Below, piece after piece: positions 26,652-35,384 of a stretch of DNA of 35,384 nt. Location: assembly GCA_021848085.1 (NCBI GenBank), contig JAJZNB010000085.1, positions 1-35,384 on the forward strand, given 5' to 3'. The DNA comes from Actinomycetes bacterium. GTDB taxonomy: Bacteria; Actinomycetota; Acidimicrobiia; Acidimicrobiales; UBA8190. A model generated the notes under the pieces. The model made no database searches. It was given only the letters and a program-made list of their open reading frames with translations, and was not told the origin of the DNA. The stretch's first letter is position 1; every line of letters begins with the position of its first letter. The position numbers were made by a program, and so were the translations under genes.

Positions 26652-27742
26652 CCGCCGCCTCGGAGGCGGGGCGCGTCGGGTTCACCCTGCCGGTCGAGGA
26701 CGGCTTGTCGGCCCCCCAGCTGCTCCAGGTGGCGAAGGGGGTGGAGCAGGCCGGCTTCGACACCTTGTTCGTCGGCGAGGTGGCCGGCCCCGAGGTGTTC
26801 TCGCTGCTGGGCATGGTGGCGGCCACCACCACCCGGATCCGCTTCGGCTCGGGCATCGTGGCCGTCTACACCCGCTCCCCGGCCCTCACGGCCATGGGCT
26901 TCGCCACCTTGTCGTCGATGGCGCCAGGCCGGGTGGTGGCTGGGCTCGGCGCCAGCAGCCCCATCGTGGTGGGCGATTGGCACGGCATCCCCTTCGAGGC
27001 GCCGCTGGCCACCACCCGCGACTTCGTGGCCGCCCTGCGCGACGTGCTGGGCGGCGGCCGGGTCGAGCGCGGCGGGGACCGCTTCCCCATCAGCGGCTTC
27101 CGGCTGCAGATGACGCCGGGAGCGCCGGTGCCGGTGGTGCTCGGCGCCATCAACGACAAGATGCTGGCGCTGGCCGGCGAGGTGGCCGACGGCGTGTTCC
27201 TCACCTGGTGCACCCCGGCCGAGGTTCCCGGCAAGCTGGCCGTGGTCCACCAGGCGGCCCGGCGGGCCGGGCGCGACCCGGCCGCCTTGGAGGTGATCTG
27301 CTCGTTCTGGGCCTACGCCGGCCCCGAGCCCGAGCGGGCTCTGGACCGGATGCGGCGCTTCGTGCTGGCCTACGCCATGGTGCCCACCCACCGCTCGGCC
27401 TTCGTGGCCGCCTTCCCCGGCCTGCAGGAAGCCTCCGAGGCCTGGGCCGCCGGAGGGCGGGCCGACGCCCTGGCCCTGGTCGGCGACGACGTGGTGCAGG
27501 CCCTGTGCGCGGTGGGCGACGGCGACACCGTGGCCCGGCGGGTGCGCGAGCTGCACGCGGCGGGGGTCGACGTGCCGGTGCTGCTGGCCGCCGGGGCCGA
27601 TCCCGCCGATCCCGCGGCGCCGCTGCGCACCGCCCGCCTGACGGCCGAGGCCCTGGGCCTCACGGCTGCGGCCCCGGGCGCGACGGCCGGGGCGCTGGGT
27701 CGGGCGGGGCGGGCACCGGCCGGCCGAGGCGCCGGCGGCTGA
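26648..27742 (+). CDS. LLM class F420/FMN-dependent oxidoreductase 3
   Basis: GTGA overlap; VGFTLPVEDGLSAPQLLQVAKGVEQAGFDTLFVGEVAGPEVFSLLGMVAATTTRIRFGSGIVAVYTRSPALTAMGFATLSSMAPGRVVAGLGASSP. Confidence 0.9.
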   Translation: MTAASEAGRVGFTLPVEDGLSAPQLLQVAKGVEQAGFDTLFVGEVAGPEVFSLLGMVAATTTRIRFGSGIVAVYTRSPALTAMGFATLSSMAPGRVVAGLGASSPIVVGDWHGIPFEAPLATTRDFVAALRDVLGGGRVERGGDRFPISGFRLQMTPGAPVPVVLGAINDKMLALAGEVADGVFLTWCTPAEVPGKLAVVHQAARRAGRDPAALEVICSFWAYAGPEPERALDRMRRFVLAYAMVPTHRSAFVAAFPGLQEASEAWAAGGRADALALVGDDVVQALCAVGDGDTVARRVRELHAAGVDVPVLLAAGADPADPAAPLRTARLTAEALGLTAAAPGATAGALGRAGRAPAGRGAGG

Positions 27743-27804
27743 CCGACGGTCAGCGGCCCACGGCCCCCGCCAGCAGGCCGCGGTGACGCCGCCCGAGGCA
27801 GAAC

Positions 27805-27822
27805 CAACCGACCGGTTGATTG
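27805..27822. promoter_or_regulatory. TetR-type operator-like palindrome (site 6): CAACCGACCGGTTGATTG, overlapping TTGACA
   Basis: Perfect CAACC-GACC-GGTTG arms; followed by TTGACA (27820-27825), matching the -35 consensus; upstream of acyl-CoA dehydrogenase 2. Confidence 0.72.
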
Positions 27823-27906
27823 ACAATGGTAGCGTGGCAGGGGGCGACGTCCGGCTGCCACCGACAGCGCCGGGCCACGCCGGCGACGACACGGAGGATG
27901 AGCGGC

Positions 27907-29066
27907 ATGGATTTCGGGTTCACCGACGAGCAAGAGCAGTTCCGGGACATGGTGCACACCTGGGTCGAGCGCGAGGTGCCCAAGGAGAAGGCCCGGGACT
28001 TCGAAGCCCAGGAGTTCGAGTACCCCTTCGAGCTGTGGGACAAGATGTCGGCGGCCGGCTTCCACGCCATCGGTCTGCCCGAGGAGCACGGCGGGCAGGG
28101 CGGTGACGTCGTCACCCAGATGATCCTGGCCCGCGAGCTGGCCCGGTCGCTGGCCGGCCTGACGTGGATCTGGGGCATCTCCTCGTTCTGCGCCAAGTCG
28201 GCCGCTCTGTTCGCCCCCGAGGAGCTCAAGAAGGAGCTCATCCCCAAGCTGGCCGCCGGCGACATCCGCATCGCCATCTCCCTCACCGAGCCGTCGGGCG
28301 GCACCGACGTGCTGGGACAGATGAAGACCAGTGCCACCAAGGTCGACGGCGGCTGGCGCATCAGCGGCCAGAAGATCTGGTCGACCGCGGCCCACGTGTC
28401 GCAGTACCTGATGCTGGTGGCCCGCACCGACCCCAACGCCGCCAAGGCGGCGCGGGGCGTCACCATCTTCCTGGTGCCCAACCCCTCCGAGGGGATCGAG
28501 ATCCGCCAGATCCCCAAGGTCGGCATGCGCTCGGTCGGGTCGTGCGAGGTGTTCCTCGACGACGTCTTCGTCCCCGACACCCATGTGGTGGGCGAGGTCA
28601 ACCAGGGCTGGTACCAGATGCTGCAGACCCTCAACAACGAGCGGATCATGGTGGCCGCCTTGTGCACCGGCATCCTCGACGGGGTCATCGAGGACGCGGT
28701 GGACTACCTCGGCCAGCGCAGCGCCTTCGGCAAGCCCATCGGCCAGTTCCAGGTGCTGCAGCACTACCTGGCCGACATGGTCATGTGGCGCAAGCAGGCC
28801 GAGCTGGTCACCTACGAGGCAGCCTGGCGCCAGCAGAAGGGCCTGCCCTGCGGGGTGGAGTCCACCATGGCCAAGGTGATCGCCTCCGAGCACGCCGGCA
28901 AGGCCGCCGACCTCGGCATCCAGATGCTCGGCGGCATGGGCTACGCCCTCGAGACCAACATGCAGCGCTACTGGCGCGACGTCCGGCTCTACCGCATCGG
29001 CCCCATCACCTCCGAGATGGCCCGCAACGTGGTGGCCGAGTCCTACGGCATGCCCCGGTCGTTCTG

Positions 29067-29067
<1 letters not shown>
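27907..29067 (+). CDS. Acyl-CoA dehydrogenase family protein (paralogue 2)
   Basis: SLTEPSGGTDVLGQMKTSATKVDGGWRISGQKIWSTAAHVSQYLMLVAR; LGIQMLGGMGYALETNMQRYWRDVRLYRIGPITSEM; clearly paralogous to 11086-12249. Confidence 0.93.
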
Positions 29068-29849
<782 letters not shown>

Positions 29850-29974
29850 GCAGCGCCCGGTCCAGGCGGCAGGCGCCGGCCCGAGGCGCCAGGCCCCGCA
29901 CCGCCCGCCCCCACGGCGGCGGCCCCGGCCGCGCCACCCGCACCATGATCCACCCAACCGGCGGCCACCAAGCT

Positions 29975-30019
29975 GGCGGCCTGCGAACCGGCGGCCTGCG
30001 AACCGGCGGCCTCCACGAC
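29975..30019. repeat. 15-bp tandem repeat (GGCGGCCTGCGAACC), 2 exact copies plus degenerate third
   Basis: Units at 29975, 29990 and 30005, just upstream of the IpdA-like gene. Confidence 0.8.
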
Positions 30020-30039
30020 ACCTGCCCGCAGGAGCGACG

Positions 30040-30933
30040 ATGAGCAAGGACAAGCGGGCTTCGCTGGCCGAAGCGGCCAGCCTGGTCCACGACGGCGACG
30101 TGGTCGCCATCCAGAACATGGCGACTCAGCTCGCCCCCATGGCCCTGGTGCGCGAGCTGATCCGCCAGCAGCGGAGCAACCTGGGCGTGGTCTGCCTGGT
30201 GGGCGGCATCCTGGTCGACTGGCTGGCGGCGGCCGGGGTCATGGACCGCTTCATCGGCGGGGCGGTGTCCATGGAGCAGTTCGGCCTGTGCCAGCGCTAC
30301 CGCAAGGGGGTGGAGGCGGGGGCCATCCGGGTCGAGGAGCTGTCGGAGACGGCTGTCAACGCCCGCCTCGGCGCCGGCGCCCGCAACCTGCCGTTCCTGC
30401 CGACCCGGGGCATGATCGGCACCGACGTCATCGCCCAGAACCCCGACAACCTGCGCCTCATCGAGGACCCCTTCGGCGGCCAGCAGCTGGTGGCCTGCCG
30501 GGCCCTGGTGCCCGACGTGGCCCTGGTCCACGCCCATCGCGCCGACCGGGCCGGCAACGTGCAGCTCGACCCCACCGCCTTGTGGCCCGACCTCGGCATC
30601 ATGCCCAAGGCGGCCAAGACGGTGGTGGTGACGGTGGAGGAGATCGTCGGCACCGACATGCTGCGGCGCCACCCCGACCGCACCGTGCTGCCCGGGTTCG
30701 TGGTCGACGCCGTGGTGGAGGTCCCCTTCGGCGCCCATCCCACCTCGTGCTTCCCCCACTACGGCTACGACGCCGCCCTGCACCGGGCCTGGGTGGCCGC
30801 GGCCCGCGACGACGCCGAGACCGGGCGCTTCCTCGACCGCTACATCTTGACCCCTGACAGCCAAGCCGACTACCTGGCTGCCGTCGGCGGTGCCGGCACC
30901 CTGCTGGCCCTCGAGCACTGGGAGCACACATGA
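30040..30933 (+). CDS. Class I CoA-transferase alpha-like subunit, IpdA-like
   Basis: KRASLAEAASLVHDGDVVAIQNMATQLAPMALVRELIRQ...AGAIRVEELSETAVNARLGAGARNLPFLPTRGMIGTDV...HRADRAGNVQLD...VVDAVVEVPFGAHPTSCFPHYGYD; long-range resemblance to IpdA as remembered. Confidence 0.82.
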   Translation: MSKDKRASLAEAASLVHDGDVVAIQNMATQLAPMALVRELIRQQRSNLGVVCLVGGILVDWLAAAGVMDRFIGGAVSMEQFGLCQRYRKGVEAGAIRVEELSETAVNARLGAGARNLPFLPTRGMIGTDVIAQNPDNLRLIEDPFGGQQLVACRALVPDVALVHAHRADRAGNVQLDPTALWPDLGIMPKAAKTVVVTVEEIVGTDMLRRHPDRTVLPGFVVDAVVEVPFGAHPTSCFPHYGYDAALHRAWVAAARDDAETGRFLDRYILTPDSQADYLAAVGGAGTLLALEHWEHT

Positions 30934-31808
30934 GCAGCCCCGTCCACCGGGCCCCCGGACCGCCGGCCGTCGTCGGATCGGCCAACGGCTCGGATCCCGA
31001 CGCTCCCGCCCGCGACTGGGAGCTCGACGAGCTGATGATCACCACCCTGGCCGCCTGCTTCGACAACGACGACCAGGCGTGCAACGGGATGGCCTCGTTC
31101 ATCCCCGTCAGCGCCTTCATGCTGGCCCGCCTCACCCACGCCCCCGACCTGGTGTGGCTGGCCGGCGCGGTCGGCCTGGACCCCCGCCCCGAGCGGGTCC
31201 CGGCGTCGACCCTGGAAGCGCCGCTGTGGCGCGACTCGGTGATGTACCTCGAGCAGTACGGCGACTTCTGGAACTACGCCTTGAACGGCCGGTGGATCCA
31301 GAAGTTCTGCGTCGGCGCGGCCCAGCTCGACCGCTACGGCAACGCCAACAACTCGGTCATCGGCGGCGACTACCACGCCCCCAAGGTCCGCCTGCCCGGC
31401 ACCGTCGGCATGGGCGACATGGGGTCCATCGGCAAGCTGCTGTACTACTGGAACCCCCACCACAGCCCCCGCTCGCTGGTGGAGAAGGTCGACTTCGTGT
31501 CGTGCGCCGGCTACCTGGGCGGGGGTGACGAACGCCAGCGGCTGGGCCTCGAAGGCGGGCCGCAGCTGGTGGTCACCAACCTGTGCGTGCTGGACTTCGA
31601 GCCCACCTCCAAGCACCTGCGCCTGAAGTCGGTGCACCCCGGCGTCACCGTGGAGCAGGTGCAGGCCGCCACCGGCTTCGAGCTGCCGCTGCCCGACGGG
31701 GAGGTACCGGTCACCGCCGTGCCCACCGCCGGCCAGGTTCGCCTCATCCGCACCGTCATCGACCCCGACGGCATGTGCAAGCGCGAGCTCGGCATCACCA
31801 AGCGCTGA
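30930..31808 (+). CDS. Class I CoA-transferase beta-like subunit, IpdB-like
   Basis: ATGA overlap with alpha; KFCVGAAQLDRYGNANNSVIG, VEKVDFVSCAGYLGGG, VVTNLCVLDFEPTSKHLRLKSVHPGVTVEQVQAATGFELPLPD...RLIRTVIDPDG; IpdB-like. Confidence 0.85.
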   Translation: MSSPVHRAPGPPAVVGSANGSDPDAPARDWELDELMITTLAACFDNDDQACNGMASFIPVSAFMLARLTHAPDLVWLAGAVGLDPRPERVPASTLEAPLWRDSVMYLEQYGDFWNYALNGRWIQKFCVGAAQLDRYGNANNSVIGGDYHAPKVRLPGTVGMGDMGSIGKLLYYWNPHHSPRSLVEKVDFVSCAGYLGGGDERQRLGLEGGPQLVVTNLCVLDFEPTSKHLRLKSVHPGVTVEQVQAATGFELPLPDGEVPVTAVPTAGQVRLIRTVIDPDGMCKRELGITKR

Positions 31809-31857
31809 CCACCCCGCCACCCCGCCACCCCGCAACCCTGTCACCCCGCCACCCCCG
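31808..31857. repeat. Degenerate 8-bp tandem repeat (CACCCCGC-like), about 6 copies
   Basis: accaccccgccaccccgccaccccgcaaccctgtcaccccgccacccccgc in the IpdB-LLM gap. Confidence 0.7.
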
Positions 31858-31874
31858 CCAAAGGAGCCACCCGC

Positions 31875-32990
31875 GTGGACATCGAGCTCGGCGTCCCGGG
31901 GCAGATCATGCCTCCTGCCGCCAAGGCCATCGAGCTGGCCAAGCGATCCGAAGCCGACGGGTTCGACTCGGTCTGGTGGCCGTGTCACCTGATGGGCTGG
32001 CATGCGGACTCGGTGTGGACCGAGGACCTCACCCCGCTGGCCGCCTACCAGGACAGCCCCCACGTCTACTTCGACCCGCTGCTCATGATGGGGGCGGTCG
32101 GCTCCCACACCCAGCGCATCAAGGTGGGGGTGGTGGTCACCGACCTCATCCGCCGCAACCCGGCCATGGCCGCCCAGGCCATGCTGACCGTCGACCACCT
32201 GGCCGGCGGCCGGGCCATCTTCGGCCTCGGGTCGGGCGAGCGCATGAACATCACCCCCTACGGCATGCCCTTCGACCGGCCCGTGGCCCGGCTGTCGGAG
32301 GGGATCGACGTCATCCGGCGGCTGTGGGAGGCCGACGGCCCCGTCGACCTCGACGGGCAGTTCCACCACCTGCACGACGCCGTCTTGGGCCTGCGGCCCT
32401 ACGGGGAGCGGCCGCCACCCATCTGGACCGCCGCCCACGGGCCGAAGATGCTGGCCTTGACCGGCGAGAAGGCCGACGGCTGGCTGCCGACCAAGATGTC
32501 GCCGGCCGAGTACACCGCGGCCCTCACCACCATCCGCCAGACGGCTGAGGACGCCGGGCGCGACCCGGGCGCCATCACGCCCGGGCTGCTGGCCTACACC
32601 CTGCTGGCCCCCGACGAGGAGACCCTGGAGCGGCTCACCGCCACGCCGCTGGTGCGCTTCTTGTGCGTGGCCATGCCCCCCGACATCTACAAGAGCATGG
32701 GGGTGGAGCCGCCGCTGGCCGCCACCGGGGGAGGGTTCCACGACTTCGTCCCGGCTGCCGTGGACCGGGCCGAGGGGCTGCGCATCATCGACGCCATCCC
32801 GCCCCAGGTGGTGCGCCAGTACGCCTTCTGCGGCACCCCCGATCAGCTCGCCGAGCAGATCGTCGAGTACCACGACGCCGGGTTGCGCCACTTGATCATG
32901 TGGAACATCACCGCCTTCGGCGACCCGTCGCTGGCCGGCTGGTCGTTCAAGGCCATGGCCGAGCTGCGCGACCTGCTGCGGGCCCGCTGA
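31875..32990 (+). CDS. LLM class F420/FMN-dependent oxidoreductase 4
   Basis: GTG start after AAGGAG; IELAKRSEADGFDSVWWPCHLMGW...HTQRIKVGVVVTDLIRRNPAMAAQAMLTVDHLAGGRAIFGLGSGERMNITPYGM. Confidence 0.92.
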   Translation: MDIELGVPGQIMPPAAKAIELAKRSEADGFDSVWWPCHLMGWHADSVWTEDLTPLAAYQDSPHVYFDPLLMMGAVGSHTQRIKVGVVVTDLIRRNPAMAAQAMLTVDHLAGGRAIFGLGSGERMNITPYGMPFDRPVARLSEGIDVIRRLWEADGPVDLDGQFHHLHDAVLGLRPYGERPPPIWTAAHGPKMLALTGEKADGWLPTKMSPAEYTAALTTIRQTAEDAGRDPGAITPGLLAYTLLAPDEETLERLTATPLVRFLCVAMPPDIYKSMGVEPPLAATGGGFHDFVPAAVDRAEGLRIIDAIPPQVVRQYAFCGTPDQLAEQIVEYHDAGLRHLIMWNITAFGDPSLAGWSFKAMAELRDLLRAR

Positions 32991-33103
32991 CCTGGCCGGG
33001 CGGGGAGCTGGGCTCACCGTGCTCGCCGCCGGCGGCGGCGGCGCCGGTGAGGGGTGTGAGCTGTGATTGCCCGACGGCAGGCGCGGCGGGCAAGCTGACC
33101 GGC

Positions 33104-34153
33104 ATGGCCGCCTCGTTCCGACCCGCCGCTGACGACCCCGAGGACTGGACGGCGCCGGGTGCCTACCCGGTGGCGCCCGGGGTGTTGCGCATCCCGCTGC
33201 CGCTGCCCAACGACGGGCTGCGGGCCGTCAACGTCTACGCCATCGACGACGGCGAGCGCCTGGTGCTGGTCGACTCGGGCTGGGCCATCCCCGGCGGGCG
33301 CGAGGCGCTCGAGAAGGCGCTGGCCGCCGCCGACCGCTCGCTGGGCGACATCGCCCGCTTCCTGGTCACCCACCTGCACCGCGACCACTACTCGCTGGCC
33401 ATCGCCATCCGGCGCGAGCTGGGGACCCCGGTGTCGCTGGGCGCCGGGGAGGAGCCGTCGCTGCGCATCGTGCAGCAGCCCGACCACCCCCCGCTCGAGC
33501 CGCAGCTGCAGCAGCTGGTGCACTACGGCGCCACCGACCTGGTGGCCCACATCCGCGCCGCGCGCGCCGCCGCCCCGCCGCACCACCTCGACTGGGCCAG
33601 CCCCGACCAGTGGCTGACCCCGGGCACCGTGGCGCTCGAGCGCGGCCGCAACCTCGAGGTGATCGAGACGCCGGGGCACACCCGCGGCCACGTGGTGTTC
33701 TTCGACCATGGCGGCGGGCTGCTGTTCGCCGGCGACCACGTGCTGCCGACCATCACCCCTTCGATCGGGTTCGAACCGGCGGTGGTCCCCGACCCGCTGG
33801 GGGCCTTCCTCGGCTCGCTGGCCAAGGTCCGCCAGCTGCCCGACGCCACCCTGCTGCCGGCCCACGGGCCGGTGGCCCCCAGCGTGCACCGGCGCATCGA
33901 CGAGCTGGTGGAGCACCACGGCCGCCGCCTGGACCAGACCGAGGCGGCGGTGACCGCCGGGGCCGACACCGTCGTCGCCGTCGCCGCCCGGCTGCGCTGG
34001 ACGCGACGCGAACGCCACCTCGACGAGCTCGACCCGTTCAACCAGATGCTGGCCGTCACCGAGACCGGTGCCCACCTGACCCTGTTGTGCGCCCAGGGCC
34101 GGGTGGTGCGGGTCGACGACGAGGACGGCCTGCAGCACTACACCCCAGGCTGA
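33104..34153 (+). CDS. MBL-fold metallo-hydrolase
   Basis: LVLVDSGWAIPGGREALEKAL, FLVTHLHRDHYSLA (HxHxDH), ETPGHTRGHVVFFDHGGGLLFAGDHVLP. Confidence 0.92.
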   Translation: MAASFRPAADDPEDWTAPGAYPVAPGVLRIPLPLPNDGLRAVNVYAIDDGERLVLVDSGWAIPGGREALEKALAAADRSLGDIARFLVTHLHRDHYSLAIAIRRELGTPVSLGAGEEPSLRIVQQPDHPPLEPQLQQLVHYGATDLVAHIRAARAAAPPHHLDWASPDQWLTPGTVALERGRNLEVIETPGHTRGHVVFFDHGGGLLFAGDHVLPTITPSIGFEPAVVPDPLGAFLGSLAKVRQLPDATLLPAHGPVAPSVHRRIDELVEHHGRRLDQTEAAVTAGADTVVAVAARLRWTRRERHLDELDPFNQMLAVTETGAHLTLLCAQGRVVRVDDEDGLQHYTPG

Positions 34154-34161
34154 CGGGGCCA

Positions 34162-34215
34162 CCCGGCGGTCCCGCCGGGACGTGACGTCGATCAGCGGCC
34201 AGCGGGGCTGGCCGC
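34162..34215. terminator. Two consecutive strong hairpins between convergent genes (candidate bidirectional terminator)
   Basis: CCCGGCG-GTCC-CGCCGGG (34162-34179) and perfect 9-bp GCGGCCAGC-GGG-GCTGGCCGC (34195-34215) between the two stop codons (34153 and 34218). Confidence 0.6.
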
Positions 34216-34217
34216 GG

Positions 34218-35099
34218 CTACCGGTAGGAGTAGAAGCCCTGGCCGGTCTTGCGGCCCAGCAGCCCGGCGTCGACCATCCGGCTGAGCAGCGGCGGCGGGG
34301 CGTACAGCGGCTCTTTGAACTCCTGGTAGAGCGACTCGGCCACCGCCTGGGTGGTGTCGAGGCCGATCAGGTCGGCCAGGTGCAGCGGCCCCATGGGGTG
34401 GGCGCAGCCCTCCACCATGCCGGTGTCGATGTCGTCGGCGGTGGCGAAGCCCGACTCGAGCATCCGCACCGCGGACAGGATGTAGGGGATCAGCAGGGCG
34501 TTGACCACGAACCCAGCCCGGTCCTGGGAGGAGATGGCATGCTTGCCCATCTGCTCCTCGGCGAACAGCCGGGCCCGCTCGGCGGTGTCGGGGCTGGTGA
34601 GCAGCGAGGTGATCAGCTCTACCAGGCGCAGCACCGGCACCGGGTTGAAGAAGTGCAGGCCGACGACCTGCTCGGGCCGGCCGGTCACCATGGCCAGCTT
34701 CATGATCGGGATCGACGACGTGTTGGAGGCCAGGATGGCGTCGTCGGCGGTGACGATCTTGTCGAGGCGGCGGAAGATGTCGGTCTTGGCCGTCTCCTCT
34801 TCCACCACGGCTTCCAGGACGATCTGCCGGTCGGCCATGGCGTCGAGATCGGAGGTGAAGGTGATGCGCGCCAGCGCCTGCTCTCGGCGGGTTCCCTCGA
34901 GCTTGCCGGCCTTCACGGCCCGGGCCAGCGACTCCTCGACCCGGCGCCGGCCCACCGACACCGCCGGCTCGTCGATGTCGTAGGCGATCACGTCCAGGCC
35001 GACGCGCGCCGCCACCTCGCTGATGCCCGATCCCATCAGACCACAGCCCACCACGCCGACCCGCTGGAGCTTCCCGCGGTTGCCTGTCTGCTGCGTCAT
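34218..35099 (-). CDS. 3-hydroxyacyl-CoA (3-hydroxybutyryl-CoA) dehydrogenase
   Basis: KLQRVGVVGCGLMGSGISEVAARVGLDVIAYD, NTSSIPI, GLHFFNPVPVLRLVE, DRAGFVVNALLIPYILSAV, GPLHLADLIGLD, RKTGQGFYSYR; AGGAG RBS. Confidence 0.95.
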   Translation of the reverse strand: MTQQTGNRGKLQRVGVVGCGLMGSGISEVAARVGLDVIAYDIDEPAVSVGRRRVEESLARAVKAGKLEGTRREQALARITFTSDLDAMADRQIVLEAVVEEETAKTDIFRRLDKIVTADDAILASNTSSIPIMKLAMVTGRPEQVVGLHFFNPVPVLRLVELITSLLTSPDTAERARLFAEEQMGKHAISSQDRAGFVVNALLIPYILSAVRMLESGFATADDIDTGMVEGCAHPMGPLHLADLIGLDTTQAVAESLYQEFKEPLYAPPPLLSRMVDAGLLGRKTGQGFYSYR

Positions 35100-35330
35100 G
35101 CTTGCTCCTCTGCTCGTGCTGTTGGCTCCCGACGTCGGCGTGGCGCCCCGGCCCCGGCCCCGGACCGGCCCGGATCCGGCCGGTCCGGGGCCGGGCCGAC
35201 TCACTGTGTCGGGGAGTCGTGCGTCGCCTCGCTGCCGGTGCTCCGGTTGCGGATGGTGGAGGGTCAGGGGGGAACCTGCGCCCTCCAGTCGGGGCCGCTT
35301 GGGGGTGCAGCAGGTGGCGGACCCGCCGCC

Positions 35331-35384
35331 GTGCTCTTGTAACGGCCGTGCTCTTGTAGATGGCGGTGCTCTTGTAGATGGCGG
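35331..35384. repeat. 18-bp tandem repeat (GTGCTCTTGTAGATGGCG), about 3 copies, truncated by window end
   Basis: Units at 35331 (17-bp variant GTGCTCTTGTAACGGCC), 35348 and 35366; the last two are identical. Confidence 0.85.

Overview
GC-rich actinobacterial-type window (~35 kb), densely packed with genes and almost entirely catabolic. It contains: the 3' end of a probable substrate-binding protein gene followed by a complete branched-chain-amino-acid-type (Liv-like) ABC transporter; an enoyl-CoA hydratase; three CaiC/FadD-like acyl-CoA ligases; a convergent minus-strand block (KstD-like FAD oxidoreductase plus two MaoC/hot-dog half-dehydratases); and a long plus-strand run. That run has a protein of unknown function paired with a Cys form of the UGSC family, two paralogous acyl-CoA dehydrogenases, two SnoaL-like proteins, a CMD-like protein plus a 50-aa CMD-like microprotein, a PanE-like reductase, a CrtI-like flavoprotein, two VOC proteins, two SDRs, one TetR regulator with an unusual basic low-complexity tail, four LLM (F420/FMN-type) oxidoreductases, a thiolase, an IpdA/IpdB-like class I CoA-transferase pair and an MBL-fold hydrolase. 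A minus-strand 3-hydroxyacyl-CoA dehydrogenase ends the window. The strongest non-gene signal is a family of related imperfect palindromes (CAAmCGAyyGGTyGATTG-like, AT-rich islands in very GC-rich DNA) found in front of almost every sub-operon; they look like operators of one TetR-type regulon, plausibly of the TetR encoded here. The most promising 'system' is this co-regulated pathway: beta-oxidation plus IpdAB-type C-C cleavage, with F420/LLM redox steps and a UGSC-family pair, probably for an alicyclic, steroid-like or terpenoid-like substrate. The substrate is inference. All product names come from motif and family recognition by eye; no database search was run.
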